From positions 1 to 64,000 of the forward strand of contig JAIXOU010000045.1 in the NCBI GenBank assembly GCA_027486585.1: DNA of 64,000 bases, in the 5' to 3' direction. The position numbers were made by a program, and so were the translations under genes. Of this stretch, positions 45,130 to 54,096 are shown piece after piece; the stretch's first letter is position 1, and each line of letters opens with the position of its first letter. Source of the stretch: Verrucomicrobiaceae bacterium (GTDB taxonomy: Bacteria; Verrucomicrobiota; Verrucomicrobiia; Verrucomicrobiales; Verrucomicrobiaceae). The notes beneath the pieces are model-generated. The model was given only the letters and a program-made list of their open reading frames with translations, was not told where the DNA came from and searched no databases.

Positions 45130-47496
45130 ATGATCATGAAGTTCTGCCTTTTTTCTCTCTTCATCACACTGACCGCCACAGCTCAGCAAACAGGGGCGCC
45201 AGTGGGTAAGTTTCAGCAGCTGGATCAAACGGTGCCGACTCCATCAGCTCAGCGTATCGCTTCAGGAGCACCAGGCGCAGCCTACTGGCAGAACCGAGCC
45301 GACTATGACATCGCTGTAGAATTAGATGACGTAAAACGCAGCATCTCAGCGGAAGCCACTGTCACCTATCACAATGCCTCTCCAGATGCGCTGAGCTACT
45401 TGTGGGTTCAATTGGATCAGAACTATCTCTCCCACAACGCCGACTCCCGCACAGCGCCAAATACCAAACGCGGGGTCGATCTGACTAAATTTAGTTATTC
45501 GGCCCTGGATCGTCTGCGCGCTTATGAGGAGTACGATGGCGAAATGAAAATCAGCAAATTGACGGACGCCCAAGGCAAGCCCTTACCACACACAATTGTG
45601 AAGACCATGATGCGAGTGGATCTTCCAGTGCCGCTAGCCGCAGGAGCTAATTTTACTTTTAAAATCGCCTGGAGCTATCCCATCAATGATGCCAAACGCA
45701 TCAGCGCCCGCACGGGTTATGAGCATTTCAAGGAAGATGGCAACTCCATCTACACCATCGCCCAATGGTTCCCACGCATGGCGGCTTATACCGACTACGC
45801 GGGCTGGGTGAATAAGCAGTTTCTTGGTACAGGTGAGTTCACCTTAGAGTTTGGCAACTACAACGTTAGTCTCACCACACCTGATGACCACGTGGTCGCT
45901 GCGACCGGAGCCCTGCAAAACCCAGCAGAGGTCTTATCAGCGGCTCAACAAGAACGCTTCAAAAAAGCTCAGACAGAAACGAAAAAACCAGTTTTCATCG
46001 TTACTCCAGAGGAAGCCAAGACCGCTGAAAAAGGCAAACCGAAGAGCAAAAAGACCTGGATTTTCAAAGCCGACAATGTCCGTGATTTTGCCTTTGCTTC
46101 TTCCCGCAAATTTGTCTGGGATGCCATGGCCGTGGAGGGTGCTAATCTCAATGGCAAGCCTGTGATAGCCATGTCTCTCTATCCAAAAGAGGGGATGCCT
46201 CTGTGGGATAAATACTCGACCCATGCCATCGCTCACACGATCCAAGTTTATTCTCGTTACACCTTTGATTATCCTTATCCCGTTGCCTGGTCCATCCATG
46301 GAGCCATCGGCGGGATGGAATACCCAATGATCTGCTTCAATGGCCCACGACCCGAGAAGGACGGCACTTATCCAGAAAAAACGAAGTACGCTCTTATCGG
46401 CGTCATCATCCATGAAGTCGGACACAATTATTTTCCGATGATCGTCAATAGCGACGAACGGCAGTGGACCTGGATGGATGAGGGCCTGAATTCCTTTGTC
46501 GAATACCTCGCTGAAGAAGAATGGGAGAATGACTGGAATCACCGTCGGGATAATCGCGGCATGGTGGACTACATGAGGCTCACTGATCGTGTGCCAGCCA
46601 TGACCAATTCAGAGTCTATCGCTGATCTGGGCCCCAACGCCTACGGCCAACCCACCGCAGCTTTAAATATTCTGCGTGAATACATCCTTGGTCGTGAAGC
46701 CTTTGATCACGCTTTCAAAACTTATGCACGTCGCTGGATGTTTAAGCGACCAACACCTTCTGATTTCTTCCGCACCATGGAAGATGCCAGTGGCGTCGAT
46801 CTGGACTGGTTCTGGCGCGGCTGGTTTTACAGCGTTGATCATGTCGATGTGTCCATTGATGAAGTCCGCTGGATGCAGTTGGATTCTCGTGATCCGTCGA
46901 TTGAAAAGCCCAAGAAGAAACAGGAGAAGGAGGACCTGCCGCAAACTCTTGCCAAAGAACGTAACTATCCGCTTACAAAACGTGTGGATCGCTTTCCCGA
47001 GCTGAAAGATTTTTATGACACTTTTGATGAAGCCGCTGTGCTGCCAAGTGAAAAGAAGAAGTTTGAATCCCTGATCAAAGATCTCAAAGAAGAGGAGATC
47101 GATCCCACGCTGCTCCAGACCAAGCACAACTTTTACGTCTTTGAATTCAGCAATGTGGGTGGGCTCGTTACTCCTTTGTTTTTGAAGATTGATTACACCG
47201 ACGGCAGTAGTGAAGAGCTCAAAATCCCCGCAGAAATCTGGCGCTTTAATACCGAGAAAGCTTCTAAGCTACACTTCACCAAGAAAGAAGTGAAGGCCGT
47301 GACTTTTGACCCACGACAGGAACTCGTGGACACCGACGTGGAGAATAACTTCTGGCCACGACGTCCCGTGAAGAGCAAATTCCAGCTTTATAAAGACGAT
47401 AAAGCCACCAATCCCATGCGTGAGATGACCAAGAAAGAGAAGGTCAAAAAAGATGACCCAAAAAACAAGGACGTGGAAGAGGCCAAAGAAGAGTGA
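45130..47496 (+). CDS. Secreted M1-family zinc metallopeptidase
   Basis: A 788-residue gluzincin aminopeptidase-like enzyme with a signal peptide (MKFCLFSLFITLTATAQ). The zinc site is HEVGH at 428-432 with the third ligand Glu451 in WMDEGLNSF, exactly the HExxH-18-E spacing of M1. The substrate motif usually written GxMEN appears as GGMEYP about 40 residues earlier. An extra charged segment (KKAQTETKKP...EEAKTAEKGKPKSKK, about 277-310) and a lysine/glutamate-rich tail distinguish it. It probably trims peptides in the periplasm or outside the cell. It converges on the Uma2 gene, 6 bases apart. Confidence 0.9.
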   Translation: MIMKFCLFSLFITLTATAQQTGAPVGKFQQLDQTVPTPSAQRIASGAPGAAYWQNRADYDIAVELDDVKRSISAEATVTYHNASPDALSYLWVQLDQNYLSHNADSRTAPNTKRGVDLTKFSYSALDRLRAYEEYDGEMKISKLTDAQGKPLPHTIVKTMMRVDLPVPLAAGANFTFKIAWSYPINDAKRISARTGYEHFKEDGNSIYTIAQWFPRMAAYTDYAGWVNKQFLGTGEFTLEFGNYNVSLTTPDDHVVAATGALQNPAEVLSAAQQERFKKAQTETKKPVFIVTPEEAKTAEKGKPKSKKTWIFKADNVRDFAFASSRKFVWDAMAVEGANLNGKPVIAMSLYPKEGMPLWDKYSTHAIAHTIQVYSRYTFDYPYPVAWSIHGAIGGMEYPMICFNGPRPEKDGTYPEKTKYALIGVIIHEVGHNYFPMIVNSDERQWTWMDEGLNSFVEYLAEEEWENDWNHRRDNRGMVDYMRLTDRVPAMTNSESIADLGPNAYGQPTAALNILREYILGREAFDHAFKTYARRWMFKRPTPSDFFRTMEDASGVDLDWFWRGWFYSVDHVDVSIDEVRWMQLDSRDPSIEKPKKKQEKEDLPQTLAKERNYPLTKRVDRFPELKDFYDTFDEAAVLPSEKKKFESLIKDLKEEEIDPTLLQTKHNFYVFEFSNVGGLVTPLFLKIDYTDGSSEELKIPAEIWRFNTEKASKLHFTKKEVKAVTFDPRQELVDTDVENNFWPRRPVKSKFQLYKDDKATNPMREMTKKEKVKKDDPKNKDVEEAKEE

Positions 47497-47502
47497 GTCA
47501 CT

Positions 47503-48006
47503 TCAATCCTCTTCCTCAATGCACAAAGGAAAAGCTGAGCACAGGATCGAGTGTGGAACTGACTCGATCTGTTCTTTGATGAAAAACTCCATGTTGCCAT
47601 GTTCATCACAGAGCCAGACTTCGCTGGCACCAGCTGCATAATAGAGCTGCATCTTCCCCAGCATTTCCTGGCGGGTGTTAGAGGGAGACAAGACCTCGAC
47701 GCAAATCTCTGGAGCGATAGGCAGGCTGTTGGCACGACGATAAGGACGGAAGCGCTCTTTAGTGATCCAAGCCACATCTGCGACTCTGGTGCCTTCTGTT
47801 GTGTCAATCGGGCACTCATTGATCACACGGCCGCCACCCATTAAATGGTGTAAGTGACGTCCAATGTCAGACTCATAGCCGCCATGCCATGCAGATGCAG
47901 GACTCATCATGATTTTGTTATCCTTGTTGGTTTCGATTTTTGCGGGGATGTCTTTAAGCCAGGGAATGGCGCAGACCTCCGCCCAAGTTAGTGTTCCGGT
48001 GCTCAT
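47503..48006 (-). CDS. Uma2-family PD-(D/E)XK nuclease-fold protein (DUF820)
   Basis: A 167-residue Uma2 protein. Conserved elements are the early SPASAWHGGYESDIGRHL helix, the catalytic-type RVADVAWITKERF, and PEICVEVLSPSNTRQEMLGK, giving the D...E-x-V/K core of the restriction-endonuclease fold. These proteins are abundant in cyanobacteria, Planctomycetes and Verrucomicrobiota, often in many copies; their biological role is not established. Single gene, divergent from the DUF6702-like gene. Confidence 0.88.
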   Translation of the reverse strand: MSTGTLTWAEVCAIPWLKDIPAKIETNKDNKIMMSPASAWHGGYESDIGRHLHHLMGGGRVINECPIDTTEGTRVADVAWITKERFRPYRRANSLPIAPEICVEVLSPSNTRQEMLGKMQLYYAAGASEVWLCDEHGNMEFFIKEQIESVPHSILCSAFPLCIEEED

Positions 48007-48086
48007 GGCGGCACTTTAATGCCTCCGAAAGGGAAGAAAAGTTTTTTCACACCTGCAAGCCTGCGACATTCTTTGCCTACAACATC

Positions 48087-48605
48087 ATGAAAAATCTCAT
48101 TCTCACGCTAGCATTGTGCCTCTCTTGGCAGGCGCAGGCGCACACCTTTCATCAATCCACGGCGGAGGCTGAATACAATTCAAAGACAAAGAAGTTGGAG
48201 GTTAGTTTGACGGTCTTCATCGACGATCTTGAGCTGGCTTTGATCCGTCAGTCGGAAAAATGGATCTCGTTTGAGAAGACAGCTGAGGCGGAGTTGGATG
48301 CGCAGATTCAGACCTATCTAAACAAAAACTTCCAGCTGATGACGGCCAATGGTGGCTCATCCAAACTAACCTGGGTGGGCAGAAAAGTGGATGCCGTCTC
48401 AGTGCAAAAAGAGGATCCCGAGGTGATCCTGTTTTTCGAGCTGGACTTGCCAGATGGATTCTCAGGCATCACGCTGCGGTACGCCATCCTTCAAGATTTG
48501 TTTAAAGATCAGATCAATCTGCTGCATCTGCGCGGCAAAGCCAAACCGAGCGAGTTTCTTTTCACTCAAGCCGATGCCGAGAAACGACTCGATGTTGCTC
48601 GCTGA
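48087..48605 (+). CDS. DUF6702-like exported protein
   Basis: A 172-residue protein with a signal peptide (MKNLILTLALCLSWQAQA) cleaved before HTFHQST. The mature part begins like DUF6702 proteins of Bacteroidota: an AEAEYNSKTKKLEVSLTVF strand pair, IDDLELALIRQ, later ILFFELDLPDGFSGITLRY and LHLRGKAKPSEFLFT. Predicted periplasmic, mostly beta; function unknown. The ATG at 48087 gives a clean signal peptide; the frame stays open upstream to 47991. Confidence 0.75.
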   Translation: MKNLILTLALCLSWQAQAHTFHQSTAEAEYNSKTKKLEVSLTVFIDDLELALIRQSEKWISFEKTAEAELDAQIQTYLNKNFQLMTANGGSSKLTWVGRKVDAVSVQKEDPEVILFFELDLPDGFSGITLRYAILQDLFKDQINLLHLRGKAKPSEFLFTQADAEKRLDVAR

Positions 48606-48610
48606 TTTTT

Positions 48611-49786
48611 TTATTGAAGCTTCCAGAGCTTCTTGTCACTCCTCACAAAGATAGCTCCGTTACTGATGGCTGGTGTGCAAAGTAGAGTGTCATTGAGTTC
48701 GATGGTGTGAATGACTTCGCCTTCCTTGGCTGTGGTGTCGATGACTTGGAAGTCGCCACGTTCACTGACGATGTAGATGTATTGACCCGCAGCGACAGGT
48801 GATCCGCTGAGTGGACCTTTGAGTCGAAGTTTCCAAGCTTCATCTCCATTGGCGATGCTGGCTTTGATGAGAACTCCGGTGCCATTGAGCACGTAGATCG
48901 AGTCGCCAATCACTAGCGGGCTGCCAGTGCCTGGCTTGAGACCTGCCGCGCGCCAGAGTTGCGAGGCTGCTCCGCGTTCTGGAGCCAGAGCGGTGAGCCC
49001 ATTGGAGGGAACATAGATGGCATTTTGAGTCACCGCAGAGCTGGGGATCGTGCCTGCACCGTCCGTGTAATCCCATTCGATCTCGCCGGTCTTGGGGTTC
49101 ACGCCAGTGAGACCTTTGCTGGATTGGAGCGCGACGACATTTTGGTAAACCACAGCGCTGGTCCAATTCGCGGCTTTGGGGCGCTCCTTCTTCCAACGAT
49201 TTTTCCCCGTGACCACATCAATGCCGACGGCGATGGATTCACTGTCGTTTTCACTTTGAACGACGAGCGTCTCATCCAGGACCACAGGAGAGGAAGACAT
49301 GCCGAGGCTATTGCTGGCATTCGAATAATCGTAAGTTAGACCGCGAAGCCAAAGTAGATTACCATCCAGATCAAAAGCAAAAAGATCGTTGGATGAATAC
49401 AGGGCAAAGACGCGCTTGCCATCGCTGCACGGGGTGGGCGCAGCCACACTGGTCTTGTTATGGGCCATCGTCCGGCCCGTGGCCTTCATCACACGCTCCC
49501 AGAGTTTTTTTCCATCCGCAGCACTGAAGCAAAAGACGTGCAAATTGGCCTGATCCGGTCCGCTTGAACAAGTGATGAAAACCTTATCCCCGACGACAAT
49601 CGGACTGCTCAGCCCACGCCCAGGAAGATCGATACTCCATGCGGCGGCGAGCTTTGGCCCAGGAGCCTTTGTTTCTGTCGAAACCGCGCTGGCGTTCGGA
49701 CCACGAAACTGCGGCCAATCGGCGGCGGAAAGTAAGGCTGAAGGAAGAAGGATGAGGGATGAAAGGAGATTAAAAAAAGGTTTCAT
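48611..49786 (-). CDS. Exported PQQ-like beta-propeller protein
   Basis: A 391-residue protein with a signal peptide (MKPFFNLLSSLILLPSALLS), then ADWPQFRGPNASAVS, the classic start of the planctomycete/verrucomicrobial PQQ-like (PQQ_2) propeller family. Repeats of the type SPIVVGDKVFI, DGKRVFALYS, GVNPKTGEIEWDYTDG and SPLVIGDSIYVLN form a propeller of about seven or eight blades. No catalytic dehydrogenase residues are evident; related proteins include BamB-type scaffolds. Function unassigned, periplasmic. The ATG at 49786 is chosen for the signal peptide. Confidence 0.85.
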   Translation of the reverse strand: MKPFFNLLSSLILLPSALLSAADWPQFRGPNASAVSTETKAPGPKLAAAWSIDLPGRGLSSPIVVGDKVFITCSSGPDQANLHVFCFSAADGKKLWERVMKATGRTMAHNKTSVAAPTPCSDGKRVFALYSSNDLFAFDLDGNLLWLRGLTYDYSNASNSLGMSSSPVVLDETLVVQSENDSESIAVGIDVVTGKNRWKKERPKAANWTSAVVYQNVVALQSSKGLTGVNPKTGEIEWDYTDGAGTIPSSAVTQNAIYVPSNGLTALAPERGAASQLWRAAGLKPGTGSPLVIGDSIYVLNGTGVLIKASIANGDEAWKLRLKGPLSGSPVAAGQYIYIVSERGDFQVIDTTAKEGEVIHTIELNDTLLCTPAISNGAIFVRSDKKLWKLQ

Positions 49787-49794
49787 AGAGATGT

Positions 49795-50097
49795 TTAAAG
49801 AAGTTTTGAGTGCAGGCAGATGGCGATGAAAAGGCTTGTTAAAAAAATGAGCAGAGAGCTCCATTTTCCTTTTTGGCTATGGGGCCAGAGTGTTTCACTC
49901 AAGCCCCATCCAAAGTGAAAATGCATGAAGGATGCCAATGAGAGGTAGGCGAATCCAAGCCATCTTGCCGCATATCCTGTAAACTCAATGGCCGAATGCT
50001 TGAGAGGCAACACTAGGTGACCAGCGATCAGACCAAAGGAGATTGCATAAACGACGATCAACCCCGGGACAAGATATCCAAGGAATGCCTTTTTCAT
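49795..50097 (-). CDS. Small membrane protein, unknown function
   Basis: A 100-residue protein with three hydrophobic segments (LGYLVPGLIVVYAISFGLIA, then RWLGFAYLSLASFMHFHFGW, then SLLIFLTSLFIAICL). I do not recognise the family. The ATG at 50097 avoids overlap with the 368-residue gene upstream on the same strand; an ATG at 50142 or 50199 would add a non-hydrophobic leader, and the last would overlap that gene. A GC-rich hairpin lies directly before the chosen ATG. Confidence 0.55.
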   Translation of the reverse strand: MKKAFLGYLVPGLIVVYAISFGLIAGHLVLPLKHSAIEFTGYAARWLGFAYLSLASFMHFHFGWGLSETLWPHSQKGKWSSLLIFLTSLFIAICLHSKLL

Positions 50098-50100
50098 GGC

Positions 50101-50116
50101 CCCGCCTTCAGGCGGG
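50101..50116 (-). promoter_or_regulatory. GC hairpin just upstream of a start codon
   Basis: On the reverse-strand transcript CCCGCC, loop TGAA, GGCGGG form a perfect 6-bp GC stem that ends 3 nt before the ATG at 50097. If that ATG is right, the stem would cover the ribosome landing site. It may instead be coding sequence if the start is at 50142. Confidence 0.35.
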
Positions 50117-50161
50117 CAAGATAGAGTTTCATCATCGATCATATAACAACAGTCTTGAAGA

Positions 50162-51268
50162 TCACTTCTTCGCCAAAATCGCCGTGCCGGTGTCATCACA
50201 AACGCGGAGCTGGAATTGCCATTCGACGGTCCAGGATTCGGTTTGTTCGTTTTGACAGCATTTGACGAGGATCGAGTTTTTGCCCTTCTTGAGTTTCACG
50301 GGCAGTTTGTATTGATCCAGTTTGGCGCCGCGATGGTATTCATCACGGGCGAAGAGGAGTTCGCCATTGAGCCAGACTTTCCAGCCATCCTTACAGCCGA
50401 GTCGGATCTGGGCGTCACGTGCCTCGACTGAATCAAACTCGGTGTAGGCATAGCCGGTGACCTCTTTGAGCATGGTGAAGGGCTTGTTGAAGTCGATCTG
50501 GCCATATTCATCCTTGCTGGTGAAGTCGATCCATTTGGCCTCGGCGTTTTTGCCCGGATAGCTAGCATCTAACTTGATTTCTTTTTCAGGGGGGAACTCG
50601 GTATCGAATCCTTTGCGCTCCACATTGGTGAAGGGGGCGATGAGTTTCCAGTCCATGAGAAACCCGAAGTGTTTTGGCAGATCGACGGGCTTGCCGAGGT
50701 CCTTGAGTTTTTTGGCCAAGTCCTTGATCTGATCTTCATCGCGGGCGCTGTTCATGGCCTTCAGATAAGCATTGGTCGCCTCGTCTTTGCGGCCCTGAGC
50801 CAGTTCTTCATCGCCCGCATGCAGCAGCTTTGACACGGGGTGACGACGCAGCTCGCTGCTCGGATCTTCTAGAAGAGAAGGTGTGATCTTTTCGGCCAAT
50901 TCGGGCTGCGCACGCTGAATAAGATCAAAAGCCACGACTCGTGGAGCAGAGCTGTTTTTCGTATCGGCTAAAAAGGCCTGCACAGACTCAATGGGCAGCT
51001 TTTTGGCCAAGATCGCCTGATCCGCGATTACGCCGACAGCCGCGCGTAACCAATTTTCAGCGAGCGGGTTGGCTCCGTTCATGCCAGCGAGCACTTCTGG
51101 AAGTGTGCTAGGATCAGCCTGGGTGAGCTGCTGCCAAGCACGGGTGGCTTTTTCATTTCCCGACCCTTCACGATTCACGGCGCGAATATCTTCCAGCGGA
51201 GCACTCAGGCTGGCGGCCTGGACGGCAATGGAACTGAGGGTGAGACAACTGATCAGGGCGGCTTTCAT
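50162..51268 (-). CDS. Exported hypothetical protein with C-terminal jelly-roll-like domain
   Basis: A 368-residue protein with a signal peptide (MKAALISCLTLSSIAVQA). Residues about 25-200 are helical, HEAT/TPR-like (for example LLHAGDEELAQGRKDEATNA). The C-terminal 150 residues are beta-rich, with FDSVEARDAQIRLGCKDGW, KVWLNGELLFARDEYHRG and LKKGKNSILVKCCQNE, a pattern seen in galactose-binding-like domains of planctomycete and verrucomicrobial secreted proteins. That suggests carbohydrate or surface binding, without any visible catalytic site. The ATG at 51268 is chosen for the signal peptide. Confidence 0.7.
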   Translation of the reverse strand: MKAALISCLTLSSIAVQAASLSAPLEDIRAVNREGSGNEKATRAWQQLTQADPSTLPEVLAGMNGANPLAENWLRAAVGVIADQAILAKKLPIESVQAFLADTKNSSAPRVVAFDLIQRAQPELAEKITPSLLEDPSSELRRHPVSKLLHAGDEELAQGRKDEATNAYLKAMNSARDEDQIKDLAKKLKDLGKPVDLPKHFGFLMDWKLIAPFTNVERKGFDTEFPPEKEIKLDASYPGKNAEAKWIDFTSKDEYGQIDFNKPFTMLKEVTGYAYTEFDSVEARDAQIRLGCKDGWKVWLNGELLFARDEYHRGAKLDQYKLPVKLKKGKNSILVKCCQNEQTESWTVEWQFQLRVCDDTGTAILAKK

Positions 51269-51426
51269 GCGTGAGTGGATGCTTTCACAAAGAACGGGGA
51301 TCGCCAAGACACAGTTTCGAGCTCCGTGCATTTTTATTGGCCAATACTTTGGAGCAACATCCGTCCACGCATCGCCAAGCGACGCGGAGACGCTGGCGAC
51401 ATTCTTTTCATAGTGACCTCACCACC

Positions 51427-51846
51427 ATGAAAAGAAACGACCCTATCTCCCATCTGATGACCCGTAACGTGATCACCGTGCATCACGGCGATCCGATTTC
51501 CAAAGTCCGTGCTTTGATGCAGGAACACAGTGTTCATCACATTCCTGTTGTTCAAGGTGACCAGTTTGTTGGCATCATCAGCTGGAGTGACATTCTCCGC
51601 GTGAGTTTTGGTGATACCTTCCAGACGGACGAACGCACCGTTGATGCCACGCTTGATCACACTTTTTCCATCGAACAAGTGATGCAAAAAGAGGCGATCA
51701 CGTTGCAAGAGACAGGCAGTGTGCGCGAAGCCGCTGAGATCCTTGTGGCCAATACCTTCCATTCCCTGCCGATTCTTTCTAGCAGCAAGCTGGTCGGCAT
51801 GGTGACGACGACCGATCTGATCAAGTATTTGCTTCAGCAGTTTTAG
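51427..51846 (+). CDS. Tandem CBS-domain protein
   Basis: A 139-residue protein made only of two CBS motifs: ISHLMTRNVITVHHGDPISK to FVGIISWSDILR, and IEQVMQKEAITLQETGSV to LVGMVTTTDLIKYLL. Such stand-alone pairs bind adenine nucleotides and act as energy or stress sensors. The loop between the two (FGDTFQTDERTVDATLDHT) is slightly extended. The ATG at 51427 fits the family start; upstream sequence in frame overlaps the divergent gene. Convergent with the prolyl oligopeptidase gene. Confidence 0.88.
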   Translation: MKRNDPISHLMTRNVITVHHGDPISKVRALMQEHSVHHIPVVQGDQFVGIISWSDILRVSFGDTFQTDERTVDATLDHTFSIEQVMQKEAITLQETGSVREAAEILVANTFHSLPILSSSKLVGMVTTTDLIKYLLQQF

Positions 51847-51847
51847 C

Positions 51848-53953
51848 TTATTCCATCCCCAGCACTTTCCAGAGAAAGGCCCATTCGTCAGCGGTTTCTT
51901 CAATGACTTTGGTGAGGGCGCTGCCAGCACCGTGACCGGCATTGGTTTCGATACGGATCATCACTGGCGGTGCATCTTTGGCTTGGCATTCCTGAAGGCG
52001 GGCGGCGAACTTGAAACTGTGGGCGGGGACGACACGGTCGTCGTGATCAGCTGTCGTGACCATGGTGGCTGGGTAATGGGTGCCGAGCTTCAGGTTATGC
52101 AGTGGGGAGTAGGCGTAGATGGCTTTAAACTCGTCGGCGTTTTCGCTGCTGCCGTAGTCGCTCTTCCAGGCCCAGCCGATGGTGAATTTGTGAAAGCGCA
52201 GCATGTCCATGACACCCACCGCTGGCAGAGCAGCTCCGTAGAGCTCAGGACGCTGAGCCATGCAGGCACCGACGAGCAGGCCGCCGTTGCTGCCGCCCAT
52301 GATGGCTAGCTTCTTCGGTGAGGTGTAGCCTTCCTTTTGCAGCCACTCGGCACAGCCGATGAAGTCATCAAAGACGTTTTGTTTCCGCAGCTTCGTGCCT
52401 GCGAGATGCCACTCCGCCCCATACTCGCCACCACCGCGCAGATTGGCCAAGGCATAGACGCCTCCAAGCTCTAACCAGATGGCGCGGCCGATGGAGAAAT
52501 TCGGTGTGAGGCTGATGTCAAAGCCGCCATAGCCATAGAGCAGGGTGGCGTTGGTGCCATCCAGCTTGAGGCCTTTTTTGTGCACCAGAAACATGGGCAC
52601 TTTGGTTCCATCTTTGCTAGTCACGAAGACCTGTTTCGTTTCATAAGGACTGGCATCAAAATCGACCTTGGGCTGCTTCCATAGGCTGCTTTTTCCACTG
52701 GCGACATCGTATTGATAAATGGCACCTGGAGTCGTGAAACTGGTGAAGATGTAATGGGTGAGCTTGTCTGCGCGCTTACCGCCAAAACCACCGACGGTGC
52801 CGATGCCTGGTAGATCGATCTCACGCACTTTTTTGCCTGCCAAATCATAGGCTGTCATGGCGGAGCGGGCATCTTGGAGATACTTACAAAGCAGCTCGCC
52901 GCCGATGCAGGAGACGCTATCAAGCTTGTGCGCGCTTTCAGGAATGATCTCCTGCCACTGATCACGATCAGGCTTGCTGATGTCGATAGCGATCACGCGA
53001 TAACGTGGAGCTTTGAGATCGGTGAGGAAGTAGAAGACGGTGCCGACGTTTTCAATGAAACTGTAGGCAGCGTCGAAGTCATTGAGCAGCTCGATCACCT
53101 TGGCATCGGCCTGCGTGAGGTCTTGGTAAAACAGGCGGTTCTTGGGATCAGTGCCGTTGGTGACATTGTAGATAAGGTAATGACCATCATCCGTCACACC
53201 AGCATGCAGGCCCCAGTCGGGTTGATCTGGGCGTGCATAGATCATCTTGTCTTCGGATTGCGACGTGCCTAGCTTATGAAAATAGACCGTTTGGTTTTTG
53301 TTCGCCTCTGTGAGAGCCGCGCCATCCTTTGGTTTGGGAAAACGGCTGTAATAAAAGCCGCTGCTATCCTTGGCCCAGGAGGCGCCGCTGAACTTCACCC
53401 ACTCAATGAGATCTTCCGTATCCTTGCCTATGGCGATGTCTTTGACGCGGAATTCCTGCCAGTCGCTGCCGGCTTTGGAGACGCCATAGACCAGCCATTT
53501 GCCATCCTCACTCGGGGCCGTTTCTGTCAGCGAGGTGGTGCCTTCTTTGGAAAGAGTATTCGGATCGAGTAGCACGCGAGCCTCAGCATCGAGGGAGTCG
53601 GTCACATAGAGCACGCTTTGATTTTGCAGGCCTGAGTTCCGATTGAAGAACCATTTGCCACCATGCTCAAAGGGGATGCCGGTGCGCTCGTAGTTCCAGG
53701 CCTTTTTGAGTCGCTCGGCGATCTGTTCGCGCTTGGGGATGCTTTTGAGAAAGCCAAAGGTCACTTCGTTTTGCGCCTTCACCCAGGCCTTTGTTTCCTC
53801 GCTGTTATCGTCCTCTAACCAGCGATAGGGATCAGCGACCTTCGTGCCGTGGTAATTGTCGATGATGCTCTCGTCTTTTCGGGAGACAGGATAGGTCAGT
53901 GTTTGAGCAAAAGTGGAGGCGGACATAAAGCAGAGCAAAAGACTAGCGCGCAT
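51848..53953 (-). CDS. Prolyl oligopeptidase family serine peptidase (S9A)
   Basis: A 701-residue enzyme that cleaves short peptides after proline. Signal peptide MRASLLLCFMSASTFAQ, then the family start YPVSRKDESIIDNYHGTKVA and DPYRWLEDD. A seven-bladed propeller covers about 70-430. The alpha/beta-hydrolase domain has nucleophile Ser555 in GGSNGG, the Asp in DHDDRVVPAHS, and His674 in NAGHGAG. Positions match pig POP numbering to within a few residues. With the signal peptide it acts in the periplasm. GAGGA lies directly before the ATG. The frame remains open 19 codons upstream, but the chosen start gives the signal peptide. Confidence 0.93.
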   Translation of the reverse strand: MRASLLLCFMSASTFAQTLTYPVSRKDESIIDNYHGTKVADPYRWLEDDNSEETKAWVKAQNEVTFGFLKSIPKREQIAERLKKAWNYERTGIPFEHGGKWFFNRNSGLQNQSVLYVTDSLDAEARVLLDPNTLSKEGTTSLTETAPSEDGKWLVYGVSKAGSDWQEFRVKDIAIGKDTEDLIEWVKFSGASWAKDSSGFYYSRFPKPKDGAALTEANKNQTVYFHKLGTSQSEDKMIYARPDQPDWGLHAGVTDDGHYLIYNVTNGTDPKNRLFYQDLTQADAKVIELLNDFDAAYSFIENVGTVFYFLTDLKAPRYRVIAIDISKPDRDQWQEIIPESAHKLDSVSCIGGELLCKYLQDARSAMTAYDLAGKKVREIDLPGIGTVGGFGGKRADKLTHYIFTSFTTPGAIYQYDVASGKSSLWKQPKVDFDASPYETKQVFVTSKDGTKVPMFLVHKKGLKLDGTNATLLYGYGGFDISLTPNFSIGRAIWLELGGVYALANLRGGGEYGAEWHLAGTKLRKQNVFDDFIGCAEWLQKEGYTSPKKLAIMGGSNGGLLVGACMAQRPELYGAALPAVGVMDMLRFHKFTIGWAWKSDYGSSENADEFKAIYAYSPLHNLKLGTHYPATMVTTADHDDRVVPAHSFKFAARLQECQAKDAPPVMIRIETNAGHGAGSALTKVIEETADEWAFLWKVLGME

Positions 53954-54033
53954 TCCTCTACAGGAGCGCGCGCCAAGCTGGCCGCAACAGCGAGAATGCT
54001 TGGGTTTCAACTCACCGAGACTTGTCTATTTTT

Positions 54034-54075
54034 TGTCACAAAAAGATTTTCTGTCAGGAAATAAACTTTCTGTCA
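54034..54075 (+). promoter_or_regulatory. Three TGTCA direct repeats before the ECF sigma gene
   Basis: TGTCA occurs at 54034-54038, 54052-54056 and 54071-54075, spaced 18 and 19 bases, the last two each preceded by TTTC (TTTCTGTCA). They sit in an AT-rich stretch 22-63 bases upstream of the sigma factor's ATG, on the leader side. The spacing of nearly two helical turns suggests a protein-binding array or a promoter element used by the sigma factor itself. Confidence 0.4.
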
Positions 54076-54096
54076 AAGAGAGTGTAGCCACCACGA

